DNA of 64,000 nucleotides from Brasenia schreberi. Taxonomy: Eukaryota; Streptophyta; Magnoliopsida; Nymphaeales; Cabombaceae. Position 1 is the stretch's first letter. Each line of letters starts with the position of its first letter. The notes below the pieces were generated by a model. The model worked only from the letters and a program-made list of their open reading frames with translations. It was not told the origin of the DNA and did not search any database. The stretch lies in NCBI GenBank assembly GCA_036023115.1, contig JAYKKT010000079.1, positions 10,903,501 to 10,967,500 on the forward strand. The letters run 5' to 3'. Made by a program: the position numbers and the translations under genes. Positions 33,821 to 46,919 of the stretch are shown here, piece by piece.

Positions 33821-35634
33821 TAGCTCTAAGTCTCGAGGTGATTGCTACCAAATATGCATTATTAAATATTAATAGTACGATTATTTAAAGAAGTTGCCTT
33901 CACTAGTTACCAACTTCGAGTTATATTCTCTACAGTAGAAAGCTGTATTAATCGATCAGAGTCATAATTTCATAAATTGTGCCTCATCTGCTGATTTTCA
34001 CATATGTTAATTCTCTAAGTGCTTCATGTTTGTGGTTTACGAAAATGTGGTGATTCGATTTTGGGTTCCTTTTCTTTTTTTCTTTTTTTCCTACGATATC
34101 ACAAGCTACGTTAGACCCTAGCTGATTTGCAGATCCAAGTTACTGTCACAACTCAGAGGTTCTTTTGAGTCACACCATAGCTAGGACAGCTTTAGACCCG
34201 CCGTTGAGCTAACACTCAATTGCTATTTCGTCTAATTTTAATTCAAATATCTAATGGTTTGAAAATCATACCTCCAATTAATTAAAGTTTCATGACTATA
34301 AAATCAATAGTAGCAAGTTAGGTGAGAGGAATTTGTTATAAGGTGCATAGCGAACAGAACAAAGTGAAAAAGAAGGTCGCAGTTTGGGTATTTGGAGAGG
34401 CAACCAATTGGCGTTTTAGTAGGTGAACGCAAATCTTACATAAGATCGAGTCTGCTGCCAACTAAATTACCTTTCTAAACTAGAGGTATTTAAAATTCCA
34501 ATCACCTGAGAGAAAGAAAACACTAACACAGCCACACGAGCATCAAACGTCAATCCACACATACTGAAAATGTTTTTTGCCATTTCTTTCCCGTTTCAAT
34601 ATGTGCTGAAAAGATAAAGGGGTAGAACCGTATTCAAGATATGATCAGACTTGATGAAGTCCCTGGCAACAAATAGCCGAGATGATGAGCTGATCTGAAA
34701 AGACGTGACGAGCGTTGAATGCTCTTTACGAACGTGAAGTGCACCTTCAGGTCTACCCTGTTTACAAGAAGCTAGCCGGTCTCTCTCTCTCTCTCTCCAT
34801 ATAGTGTATTAGTGGTACTTTACTTTAAACTTTGCCCATTTTTCGACCGTGACGCATCATTAATATTCTCAGTTATTATTTATGTAATTACTATTTATAT
34901 ACACTTTTTTATTAAATGTATACCCTTTTTCATTATTTTCTTAAATACTCTTAGTGCAGATTCTCTCTCTTCCACTTCTCTCTCTTCAATTTACTTTCCC
35001 TGCTATGTTACTGTTTCTATAACCGGCTTATCCCACCCTCGTGAAACTCTCTCTTCTCCTCTCTTTCGAATTCTCTATCTCGAGCTCTCCCAACTCTTCT
35101 CGACCTATCTCTCAATCTCTCTCAACCTTTTTCTTAACCCGACCCTCAATCTTAATCGACTTTGAGGTAAAATCAAATTCCTACACTCCTTGGTTTTAGT
35201 GGGCATTTCAAGTGAGTGGGAAGGTGGTCATCAACCAAAAAACTTGTGTTGGAAGAAGTCACCGTGAGGATGAACAACGATAGCGGAAGCAGAGAGAGCA
35301 ATTGGAGAAGAGGATGGAAGACGGTTCTCTTCGAGGAGGATTTCACCAAAAAGGGGCTTTCCCCATAACCTCTCTAATCGCTTAGAGGACTTCTATATGT
35401 CTATATTTTAAGTTTAAATTCCTCTTTTGCATTTGTCATATTGGGTTTTCCATTTCCAACTAGGTGATAAGGCTCCAGATTATCCTTTGATTATCATGTA
35501 AAAGATAAAACGGTTTTTTGTAGCATCATTATTTGTTTAATGTGAAAAATAACATATATGAAATCCAACAAGAAGGTCCTTTTCTGGATTTTGTGTGAGT
35601 GCATGCCGAGGCCGAATGTGACTATTGATAGTTT
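33821..35634. other. MLO upstream region, no gene recognised
   Basis: Upstream flank of MLO. It includes a CT-rich block at 34950-35150 whose open frame is low-complexity. Confidence 0.4.
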
Positions 35635-36184
35635 ACATCTTTTACTTAGTCACATGAGACGAATAATGATATACCGGTTTCCTCCTATTTCGTGGATTTC
35701 GAAATTGTATCGGTTTTCCAATTGCACATGAATTACAACTTATCACGGGTATACCTCTTATATGATTTCATAATCAATACATTTTTCCTACATAACAACA
35801 AAGGTGTGAGTTTCTTCACTAAGACTTAAGACCTATCTCAAACCCATGTGTATAACATGTTTCGTAAAGAGATTTTATGAAATGCCTTTAATCAAGGGAT
35901 CAATCAATCGGTGTTTAGTAGACATAGAAGATACAAAGATTTCATTATTTTAAGCATATCATAAACATAGTGATATTTAACTATTATAGGCTTGCTTTTG
36001 GAGCTACCATTATTTTAAATCTCTTGTTCCTTTTAAATATCTCAAATCTCTTTTCATGGAAATACAATATTGTCAATCATGATTATTGTAATATATACTT
36101 ACAAGACCAACATCAAAGGTGATATTAGGTCTTGTACACAATATAACATTCGTCAAGCTACCTACAACTTGTGCATAAAGAACT
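35635..36184 (-). mobile_element. Third copia 3'-end fragment
   Basis: Sequence from about 35672 repeats the copia 3' untranslated block of 4800-4990 and 8290-8520, then RNase H and RT C-terminal sequence. It has its own internal deletion at about 36015. It stops at 36184, where an RTE fragment in the opposite orientation begins. Confidence 0.75.
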
Positions 36185-36456
36185 AGGATAAAATGAGAGA
36201 ATATTCTTTAAGATGGTTTATGGTTTGAACGTTGAAAGAAGTTCAAAAGAAGCGTTTATAAGTAGGTATGAAAAACTAAATTTGGAAAGTATTAAAAGAG
36301 GTAGTGGACGACCACAAAAGTGTTGGAAAGAAACAATAAAGAATGATATAACTTATGTTGAGTTAACTGCTAACATGGCACATGATAGGGCTATGTAGAA
36401 ACAATGAATTCATGTGAAGTATGGGAAAATGCTTAGTTGTTGTTGTTTGTTGTAAA
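36185..36456 (+). mobile_element. RTE-type LINE 3' fragment
   Basis: Plus-strand sequence matches the 3' end of the RTE copies at 38115-45000. It includes KLNLESIKRGSGRPQKCWKE and ANMAHDR, and ends in the family tail TATGGGAAAATGCTTAGTTG plus TTG repeats. It is a 5'-truncated copy. Confidence 0.85.
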
Positions 36457-37490
36457 TTTTTCAAGGCCAATTCAAGATACATAGTATAGTATGTTGTAGC
36501 ATCTCAAGCAAGACAAATGCCCATATTCAATAATATGATAAAGCATGTCTATGAAGGGTAATTATTTTTGGAACATGTTTATGATTCCTTTTTTCTGTTT
36601 TCAGAATAAAACTTTAAGTATTAGTCAAATAATTATAATAGGTTTTGGTAGTGACTCAAGAATTTCAATTTTTCTATTTGAACACAAAATTTGACTTTTT
36701 AATCTTTTAAACTACTTTGCGAACTCAAGGGTACTTTTCTCTTTTCCATGATAGCAGTAACACATAAGTGAATTTTCCTCTGACATAGTTGCCTTAGAGC
36801 CTAGTCAATGCTGAGAGTTTTAAGATCTCTGAAGCGCACAATTTAGTGTGCTATTAACAACCAAGCTGCAAAATTTTGTCTTTTCTAGCAAAACAATTGC
36901 TGATTGGTTTGCTCTTTTAACAGCTATCAGGCTTATAATAGCCATTAATTTTCCTGTATATTCTGTTCAAGCAAGTCTTCCTTCGATGCAGTGTTGAATG
37001 TTGCCGTTAGTATCCCTCTATATTTGTTGAGTTGATGGACCAGGGTTGTGCGAGTTGGAATATGTTCTAGTGCCTTCTTGGGAAGCTATTGCTTGTTAAG
37101 ACTCTTGAATTTTCAATGGGAACTGAAAATTAGTTATAATTTTCTGATTAGGAACACCTGCACCTATGTTATCAATAGCGGTTAGTGAGTTGTTAGCAGT
37201 TGACCCTGATATAGCGGTAGCGAGGATATAGCGGAGATATAGCGATATACTTTTATTTATGATTAAAAAATTATATATATATATAATGGGTTCTCTAATT
37301 TCTAAAAAATATCAAGAAACACAACCATTTCTTTTATAAATATGAAAGAAACTAAATAAACAAATTCTACTTCTAACTTCTAAGAATTAACATATGACAG
37401 GGCACTTGGATTCATCGACCCCCCAATTTCAGAGTTTTGAGTCTAGCGAGTGGCAGTTGGAAATAAATTTACTCAACTGAAACTCCAAAG

Positions 37491-37519
37491 TATGGGAAAA
37501 GGCTTACTTGTTGTTGTTT
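37491..37519 (+). mobile_element. 29-bp RTE tail insertion with 12-bp target duplication
   Basis: TATGGGAAAAGGCTTACTTG plus nine tail bases lies between exact copies of GAAACTCCAAAG (37479-37490 and 37520-37531). The insert is just the last few bases of the RTE family tail. Confidence 0.8.
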
Positions 37520-38111
37520 GAAACTCCAAAGCAAAGCAGAAACCTTGACATAAGCTAGGTCTTGACAGTATATACCTTTGGTTTGCCAATTGTGCTTCCA
37601 TAGTATCCTATGCCAAACGAGGATGAAAAATAGACACCAATAAGCTCCACTGCTTTCAATTGAGGTAAGTCAATCAAGTCCTAGCACCACAGAAAACATA
37701 AACCCCACGTTAAGCAAAGAGATACATATAAAGGTCTACTTGGAGTTTTGTCTGCTTGAAGTTAGGGGTCAAGGTTGATTGACTTACTGCTCCATGGGTG
37801 CTTACAGCCCTTTAGTAAGGTAAGAGCAAAGCTCTTTCTGCCCCACCCCACCCTAACAGATTCTCATCGTTCATTGGCCACCTCCACCCTAAGTAGATCA
37901 CACACTTGAGTTGCAGGCCCAAGACTTTTAATCTCTTATTGGCATTGGGCCTATCAAAATAGCTCGATTACATGAGATCATACAAACTAGAAGCTGTCCT
38001 AGGTCCTGTCCAACTTTGTCAGTTAAGGAAGCAGGAATACTGTAAGGAAGTGTATCATACAGACAGTTAAACATCACAAAGCATCATCACAAAAAAGTGG
38101 GGGAAATTTAT

Positions 38112-39983
38112 CAAACAACAAAACAACAACAACAACTAAGCCTTTTCCCATACTAGACGGGGTCAGCTACATGGATTCTTTGTTTCCACAGATGCCTATC
38201 GTGTGCCATGTTAGCAGTTAACTAACAATAAGCTAGATCATTCTTTATTGTTTATTTCCAACACTTTTGTGGTCATCCTCTACCTCTTTTAATACTTTCC
38301 AAATTTAGTTTTTCTAACCTTCTTATAGGTTCTTCTTTTGATCTTTTTTCTATATGTCTAAACCATCTTAAATGATATTCTCTCATTTTATCCTCTATTG
38401 GTGTCACTCCTAATTTGTTTCTAATAACCTCATTATGTATACGTTCTTTTCTTGTATGACCACTCATCCATCTCAACATCTTCATTTCTGTCACAAATAT
38501 CTTTTGTACATGTTGATGATTAACTGCCCAACACTCGGAACCATAAAACATGGCAGGCCTAATTGTTGTTCTATAATAATTACCTTTTAACTTTAATAGT
38601 ATCTTCTTATCACAAAGAATACCTGATGCTCCTCTCCATTTTAACCAACCAACATTAATTCTATGCGTAACATCTCCATCAATTCTTCCATCACTCTGAA
38701 AAAGTGACCCTAGGTATTTAAAACTTTTCTTTTGGGGATGCAATGTGTGCCAATTTTAATTTCTATGTCCTCAGAGGTAACCAAATGATCAAACTTATAT
38801 TCCATATATTTTGTCTTGGTTCTACTAAGTCAGAGGCCTTTGCTTTCTAATGTTTCTCTCCATAGTTCTAATTTTCTATTAACTTTTTCCTTAAACTCCT
38901 CCACTAATACAATGTTATCTACAAATAATATACACCAAGGTACTTCATCTTGAATATATTTTGTTAACTCATTCATCACCATTATAAATAAGTATGGACT
39001 TAAAGTTGATCCTTGATGTAACCCAATATTAACTTCAAAGAAGTCTGTCGTTCGTTCATGAATCCTCACACATGTTTTTGCACCATCATACATGTCTCTT
39101 ATAAGGTTAATATATGTCAATGGGATATCTCTTTTTTCTAAAGTTCCCAAAAGAACCTCCCTCGGTACCCTATCATAAGCTTTTTCTAGATCAATAAATA
39201 TCATGTGAAGGTCTTTCCTTTTTGCTCTAAAATGTTTCATAAGACGTCTCAAGAGGTGAATCGCTTTAATAGTAGATCTGCCTAGTATGAATCCAAATTG
39301 GTTCTCTGTTGTACTTGATACTTGTCTTAACCTACGTTCGATAATTCTTTCACATAATTTCATAGTATGGCTCATTAACTTGATACCTCAATAATTGGCA
39401 TAATTTTGAATTTATGCTTGTTCTTATATATGGGTATAAGTGTACTTGCTCTCCAATCCTCGGGCATCTTTTGGTTTTTCCATATTTCATTAAATAGTCT
39501 TGTGAGCCAAGTGATTCCTATTTCTCCTAGTATTTTCCAAACTTCTATAGGAATATTATCTGGTCCTACCGATTTACTACCCTTCATATGTTTAAGAGCC
39601 CCTTTGACTTCATTCTTTTGAATATGTCGGTAGAAATTGTGGTTTATATACCTTTTTAATTTGGCTAACTCTCCTAAGCAAATATTAACATCTTTATTTT
39701 CATTAAAAAGATTATAAAAATAGTTTTTCCATCTATTTCTTATATCATCATTTGCCACTAGAATTTTTTCATCCTCGTCTTTGATGCATCTAACATAATT
39801 AAGATTTTTAGTTTTCTTATCTCTAGCCCTAGCTATCCTAAAAATCACCCTCTTTTGAGTTGAGTTTTTAATATAAGTCCTCCCAAATTTTAGCTTTTGC
39901 TTCACTCACAGCCTTTTTCGCTTCCTTCTTTGCTTTCTTGTAAGCCTCTAAAGTTTCGCTAATTTTCTTAGCATAATGTAAGT
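38112..39983 (-). mobile_element. 5'-truncated RTE LINE copy with RT domain
   Basis: Three open segments on the minus strand form the RTE C-terminal two thirds. 39375-39905 is the pre-RT region, with KSVGPDNIPIEVWK. 38830-39375 is the reverse transcriptase, with [29 protein letters not shown] and FVDNIVLVEE. 38273-38743 is the C-terminal region, with SFKYLGSLFQSDGRID and MLRWMSGHTRKERIHN. The catalytic F-x-DD box reads FVDN. It is flanked by an imperfect target duplication: 38099-38111 (GGGGGAAATTTAT) and 39984-39996 (TGGGAAAATTTAT). The tail is the complement of TTAGTTGTTGTTGTTG. Confidence 0.88.
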
Positions 39984-41826
39984 TGGGAAAATTTATGAGA
40001 AGAAAAAATGAGAGGAATAAAGGGAGGCCTCCTAAGTGTTGAAAGAAAGGATAAAAACACCAGTGTGTTTTAAATGCTAATACAACATAAATATGAACTC
40101 CATGGCAACTAGAGTCCAAGTAGCCAACCCCATTTAGTGTGGCTTGTGTTTGGTAGTTATAAAAGAAATTTACTCTGAACAACATACATATTTTAACAAA
40201 CATTATCAAATATTAGATAATATACTAGTATGCAACATGGAACTTTCATACTGTGGACCATAGGGCAAGAATTCGATGAAATAACATAATCTCATTAGTG
40301 AGAAGAATAGGTTGCAGCTCATTGACAGATATGTGAGCAGCTAACAATATACAAATAATACTCAAACACTTGGCAAAGCCTTCAAGAATATCTTTGTAAT
40401 CATTTGAGGCAACACAACATCTGGCCTCTGCATACAACAACAACTAAGCCTTTTCCCATACCAGACGGGGTCGGCTACATGGATTCTTTGTTTCCACATA
40501 TCCCTATCGTGTGCCATGTTAGCAGTTAACTCACAATAAGCTAGATCATTCTTTATTGTTTCTTTCCAACACTTTTGTGGTCGTCCTCTACCTATTTTAA
40601 TACTTTCCAAATTTAGTTTTTCTAACCTTCTTATGGGTTCTTCTTTTGATCTTTTTTCTATATGTCTAAACCATCTTAAACGATATTCTCTCATTTTATC
40701 CTCTATTGGTGTCACTCCTAATTTCTTTCTAATAACCTTATTATGTGTACGGTCTTTTCTTGTATGACCACTCATCCATCTCAACATCTTCATTTCGGTC
40801 ACATACGTCTTGTGTACATGTTGATGATTAATTGTCCAACACTCAGAACCATAAAACATGGCAGGCCTAATTGTTGCTCTATAATATTTACCTTTTAACT
40901 TTAACGTTATCTTCTTATCACAAAGAATACCTTATGCCCAACACTCACACATGTTTTTGCACCATCATACATGTCTCTTATAAGGTTAATATATGTCAAT
41001 GGGATACCTCTTTTTTCCAAAGTTCTCCAAAGACCCTCCCTGGGTACCCTATCATAAGCTTTTTCTAGATCAATAAATATCATGTGAAGGTCTTTCTTTT
41101 TTCCTCTAAAATGTTCCATAAGACGTCTCAAAAGGTGAATCGCTTCAATAGTAGATCTGCCTGGCATAAATCTCTTAACCTACGTTCGATCATTCTTTCT
41201 CATAATTTCATAGTATGGCTCATTAACTTGATAACTCGATAATTTGCTTAATTTTGAATGTCTCCTTGTTCTTATATATGGGTATAAGTGTACTTGCTCT
41301 CCATTCTTGAGGCATCATTTGGTTTTTCCATATTTCATTAAATAGTCTTGTGAGCCAAGTGATTACTATTTCTCCTAGTATTTTTCAAACTTCTATAGGA
41401 ATATTATCTGGTCCTACCGATTTACCACATTTCATATGTTTAAGAGCCTCTTTGACTTCATTCTTTTGAATATGTCGGTAGAAATTGTGGTTTATATACC
41501 TTTCTGATTTGGCTAACTCTCCTAAGCTACTACTAACATCTTTATTTTCATTAAAAAGATTATAAAAATAGTTTTTCCATCCATCTTTTATATCATCATT
41601 TGCCACTAGAATTTTTTTCTCCTCGTCTTTGATGCATCTAACATAATTAAGATTTTTAGTTTTCTTATCTCTAGCCCTAGCTATCCTAAAAATATCTCTT
41701 TCACCGTCTTTTGAGTTGAGTTTTTCATATAAGTCCTCTGAAATTTCAGCTTTTGCTTCACTCACAGCCTTTTTCGCTTCCTTCTTTCCTTTCTTGTAAG
41801 CCTCTAAAGTTTCGCTAGTTTTCTTA
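39971..41826 (-). repeat. Tandem unit 1 (RTE 3' part plus about 0.4 kb of flank)
   Basis: First of three direct copies of about 1.86 kb. Each unit consists of about 455 bp of non-RTE flank, then the RTE 3' tail, C-terminal region, and pre-RT region, ending at a shared GCATAATGTA junction. Within the RTE part about 440 bp of RT (38620-39064 in the longer copy) is missing, with a short filler at the join. The C-terminal block of this unit lies at 40362-40859. Confidence 0.92.
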
Positions 41827-43689
41827 GCATAATGTAAGTTGGGAAAATTTATGAGAAGAAAAAATGAGAGGCATAAAGGGAGGCCTCCTAAGCGTTCAAA
41901 GAAAGGATAAAAACACCAGTGTGTTTTAAATGCTAATAGAACATAAATATGAGCTCAATGGCAACTAGAGTCCTAGTAGCCAACCCCGTTTAGTGTGGAA
42001 TAGGGCTTGGTTTTGGTAAGCATAAAAGAAATTTACTCTGAACAACAAACATATTTTAACAAACATTATCAAATATTAGATAATATACTAGTATGCAAAA
42101 TGGAGCTTTCATACTGTTGACCATAGGGCAAGAATTCGATGGAATAACATAATCTCATTAGTGAGAAGAATAGGTTGCAGCTCATTGACAGATATGTGAG
42201 CAGCTAACAATATACAAATAATACTCAAACACCTGGCAAAGCCTTCAAGAATACCTTTGTAATCATTTGAGGCAACACAACATCTGGCCTCTGCATACAA
42301 CAACAACCAAGCCTTTTCCCATACCAGACGGGGTCGGCTACATGGATTCTTTGTTTCCACATATCCCTATCGTGTGCCATGTTAGCAGTTAACTCACAAT
42401 AAGCTAGATCATTCTTTATTGTTTCTTTCCAACACTTTTGTGGTCGTCCTCTACCTCTTTTAATACTTTCCAAATTTAGTTTTTCTAACCTTCTTATAGG
42501 TTCTTCTTTTGATCTTTTTTCTATATGTCTAAACCATCTTAAACGATATTCTCTCATTTTATCCTCTATTGGTGTCACTCCTAATTTCTTTCTAATAACC
42601 TTATTATGTGTACGGTCTTTTCTTGTATGACCACTCATCCATCTCAACATCTTCATTTCGGTCACATACGTCTTGTGTACATGTTGATGATTAATTGTCC
42701 AACACTCAGAACCATAAAACATGGCAGGCCTAATTGTTGCTCTATAATATTTACCTTTTAACTTTAACGTTATCTTCTTATCACAAAGAATACCTTATGC
42801 CCAACACTCACACATGTTTTTGCACCGTCATACATGTCTCTTATAAGGTTAATATATGTCAATGGGATACCTCTTTTTTCCAAAGTTCTCCAAAGACCCT
42901 CCTTGGGTACCCAATCATAAGCTTTTTCTAGATCAATAAATATCATGTGAAGGTCTTTCTTTTTTCCTCTAAAATGTTCCATAAGACGTCTTAAAAGGTG
43001 AATCGCTTCAATAGTAGATCTGCCTGGCATAAATCTCTTAACCTACGTTCGATCATTCTTTCCCATAATTTCATAGTATGGCTCATTAACTTGATAACTC
43101 GATAATTTGCTTAATTTTGAATGTCTCCTTGTTCTTATATATGGGTATAAGTGTACTTGCTCTCCATTCTTGAGGCATCTTTTGGTTTTTCCATATTTCA
43201 TTAAATAGTCTTGTGAGCCAAGTGATTACTATTTCTCCTAGTATTTTTCAAACTTCTATAGGAATATTATCTGGTCCTACCGATTTACCACATTTCATAT
43301 GTTTAAGAGCCTCTTTGACTTCATTCTTTTGAATATGTCGGTAGAAATTGTGGTTTATATACCTTTCTGATTTGGCTAACTCTCCTAAGCTACTACTAAC
43401 ATCTTTATTTTCATTAAAAAGATTATAAAAATAGTTTTTCCATCCATCTTTTATATCATCATTTGCCACTAGAATTTTTTTCTCCTCGTCTTTGATGCAT
43501 CTAACATAATTAAGATTTTTAGTTTTCTTATCTCTAGCCCTAGCTATCCTAAAAATATCTCTTTCACCGTCTTTTAAGTTGAGTTTTTCATATAAGTCCT
43601 CCGAAATTTCAGCTTTTGCTTCACTCACAGCCTTTTTCGCTTCCTTCTTTGCTTTCTTGTAAGCCTCTAAAGTTTCGCTAGTTTTCTTA
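41827..43689 (-). repeat. Tandem unit 2 (RTE 3' part plus flank)
   Basis: Nearly identical to unit 1 and carries the same RT deletion. It has a 7-bp difference in the flank near 42000. The open segment 42225-42722 corresponds to 40362-40859 at an offset of exactly 1863 bp. Confidence 0.92.
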
Positions 43690-45550
43690 GCATAATGTAA
43701 GTTGGGAAAATTTATGAGAAGAAAAAATGAGAGGCATAAAGGGAGGCCTCCAAAGGGTTCAAAGAAAGGATAAAAACACCAGTGTGTTTTAAATGCTAAT
43801 AGAACATAAATATGAGCTCAATGGCAACTAGAGTCCAAGTAGCCAACCCCATTTAGTGTGGAATAGGGCTTGTGTTTGGTAGTCATAAAAGAAATTTACT
43901 CTGAACAACATACATATTTTAACAAACATTATCAAATATTAGATAATATACTAGTATGCAACATGGAACTTTCATACTGGGGACCATAGGGCAAGAATTC
44001 GATGAAATAACATAATCTCATTAGTGAGAAGAATAGGTTGCAGCTCATTGACAGATATGTGAGCAGCTAACAATATACAAATAATACTCAAACACTTGGC
44101 AAAGCCTTCAAGAATATCTTTGTAATCATTTGAGGCAACACAACATCTGGCCTCTGCATACAATAACAACTAAGCCTTTTCCCATACCAGACGGGGTCGG
44201 CTACATGGATTCTTTGTTTCCACATATCCCTATCGTGTGCCATGTTAGCAGTTAACTCACAATAAGCTAGATCATTCTTTATTGTTTCTTTCCAACACTT
44301 TTGTGGTCGTCCTCTACCTCTTTTAATACTTTCCAAATTTAGTTTTTCTAACCTTCTTATAGGTTCTTCTTTTGATCTTTTTTCTATATGTCTAAACCAT
44401 CTTAAACGATATTCTCTCAGTTTATCCTCTTTTGGTGTCACTCCTAATTTGTTTCTAATAACCTCATTTTGTATACTGTCTTTTCTTGTATAACCACTCA
44501 TCCATCTCAACATCTTCACTTCTGTCACATAGATCTTTTGTACATGTTGATGATTAATTTTCCAACACTCAGAACCATAAAACATGGTAGGCCTAGTTGC
44601 TGCTCCTTAATATTTACCTTTTAACTTTAACGGTATCTTCTTATCACAAAGAATACCTTATGCCCAACACTCACACATGTTTTTGCACCGTCATACATGT
44701 CGCTTATAAGGTTAATATATGTCAATAGGATACCTCTTTTTTCCAAAGTTCTCCAAAGACCCTCCCTAGGTATCCTATCATGAGCTTTTTCTAGATCAAT
44801 AAATATCATGTGAAGGTCTTTCTCTTTTGCTCTAAAATGTTCCATAAGACATCTCAAAAGGTGAATCGCTTCAATAGTAGATCTGCCTGGCATAAATCTC
44901 TTAACCTACGTTCGATAATTCTTTCCCATAATTTCATAGTATGGCTCATTAACTTGATACCTCGATAATTTGCTTAATTTTGAATGTCTCCTTGTTCTTA
45001 TATATGGGTATAAGTGTACTTGCTCTCCATTCCTGAGGCATCTTTTGGTTTTTCCATATTTCATTAAATAGTCTTGTGAGCCAAGTGATTACTATTTCTC
45101 CTAGTATTTTTCAAAATTTTATAGGAATATTATCTGGTCCTACCGATTTACCACATTTCATATGTTTAAGAGCCTCTTTGACTTCATTCTTTTGAATACG
45201 TCAGTAGAAAATGTGGTTTATATACTTTTCTGATTTGGCTAACTCTCCTAAGCTAATATTAACATCTTTATTTTCATTAAAATGATTATAAAAATAGTTT
45301 TTCCATCTATTTCTTATATCATCATTTGCCACTAGAATTTTTTCATCCTCGTCTTTGATGCATCTAACATAATTAAGATCTTTAGTTTTCTTATCTGTAG
45401 CCCTAGCTATCCTAAAAATATCTCTTTCACCCTATTTTGAGTTGAGTTTTTTATATAAGTCCTCCAAATTTTAGCTTTTGCTTCTCTCACGGCCTTTTTT
45501 GCTTCCTTGTTTGCTTTCTTATAACCTCTATAGTTTCACTAGTTTTCTTA
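43690..45550 (-). repeat. Tandem unit 3 (RTE 3' part plus flank)
   Basis: Third unit, somewhat more diverged, again offset by 1863 bp (44088-44585) and with the same RT deletion. Beyond its GCATAATGTA junction at 45551 the RTE continues into its endonuclease region instead of the flank. Confidence 0.92.
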
Positions 45551-46905
45551 GCATAATGTAATTTCTAACATGCCCTCTTTGCCTTGATTTTATTTTGTAC
45601 TACTTCACTCCACCACCAAGCTTCTTTTTGTGCCAGTACACCTCCCTTAGATACCCCTAGCACATCTTTCTCCACTTTCCTAATATGTATAGCCATATTG
45701 TTCCACATAATTCCAAACATCTCCTTGAAGTACTTTTGGTTTAAATATATCTTCTTTCTCGCTTTTGAGGTTTCACCATTTAGTCTGAATAGCTCGATGC
45801 ACTCTTTTCTTCTTTATCCATTTTTTTTTGTAAATTCATAACTAAAAATCGATTTTTGGTGGTTAAGCTTTCTCCTGAAATTACCTTGCAATCTTTACAA
45901 CACACTCTATCTTTTTCTCTATAAATAAATTAATCAATTTGTGTTTGTGATAAGCCACTCTTATAAGTAATTAAATGTTTATCTTATTTTTTGAAGATTG
46001 TATTGACTATAAAGAGATCAAATGCCATAGCAAAATTTAAAATATCCCTACCTTCCTCATTTATATCCCCAAAACCAAAGTTTTCATGAATCCCTTGATA
46101 TCCTAATGCCTCTTTACCAACATGTCTATTTAAGTATCCTCCTAAACAAATCATCTCCCTTTGTGGAATCTTTTCAATGACCTTATCTAACTCTTCCCAA
46201 AAAGCTGTCTTTATACTATCTTCTAGTCTTACTTAGGGTGCGTAAGCACAAACTATATTCAAAACCTTTGCTCCTAACACTAATTTCAACGTCATGATTC
46301 GGTCATCATATCGTTGTATGTCCACTACACTACACTTTAAATCTTTAGTTATGATAATACCAACTCTGTTTCGAGCCTTTTCTTTACCTGAGTACCATAA
46401 TTTAAAACTTGTATCCTTTATCTCTTGCTTTTTCTCTAACTCATTTTGTCTCTTGTAAACATAGAATATGAATCTTTCTCCGAATCATTATATTTACCAC
46501 CTCCATTAGCTTACTGGATAATGTTCCGATATTCCAAGAACCAATAAGAATCTTATTATCTAGGACTAGCTTTCTTACCCCCCCGCATCCATCCATAATC
46601 AAAATGTGGAGACCCTCTCTCAAAAATTTTCACTACATTCGGGCGACAATGTAGCGAGACTAACTTCTTTACCCACACCTATCCATTGTGTGGGATCCCT
46701 CTCTGCAATTGATTCACTACATTCAGGCTCTGCAGCACGTTGATAGACGGAGACGCCCCAAAGCAATACTCATAATTTTTGTAATCGATGTTATAAAAAT
46801 CCGACGAAGTTTTACGCTGGCTGTCGGAAGCCTAACACAACCCTCTTCCTTTATGCGGGCTTGGGACCGGCAATGCAAGGGTGATCCTTACATGAGACCA
46901 AATCA
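44161..46905 (-). mobile_element. Near full-length RTE LINE with endonuclease region
   Basis: This copy runs from its 3' tail at 44161 to its 5' end at 46905. It is flanked by a perfect 13-bp target duplication TGGCCTCTGCATA (44148-44160 and 46906-46918). The APE-type endonuclease lies at about 45560-46623. It starts ILIGSWNIGTL and reads HILCLQETK, then across stops FKLWYSGKEKA, RNRVGIIITKDLKC and ICLGGYLNRHVG. The usual aspartate of G-G-D-L-N is tyrosine. Combined with the RT deletion inside unit 3, the element is dead. Confidence 0.88.
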
Positions 46906-46919
46906 TGGCCTCTGCATAA

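Noticed and set aside
34812..35165. 117-codon plus-strand frame
   Set aside because: Low-complexity CT-rich sequence, no domain.
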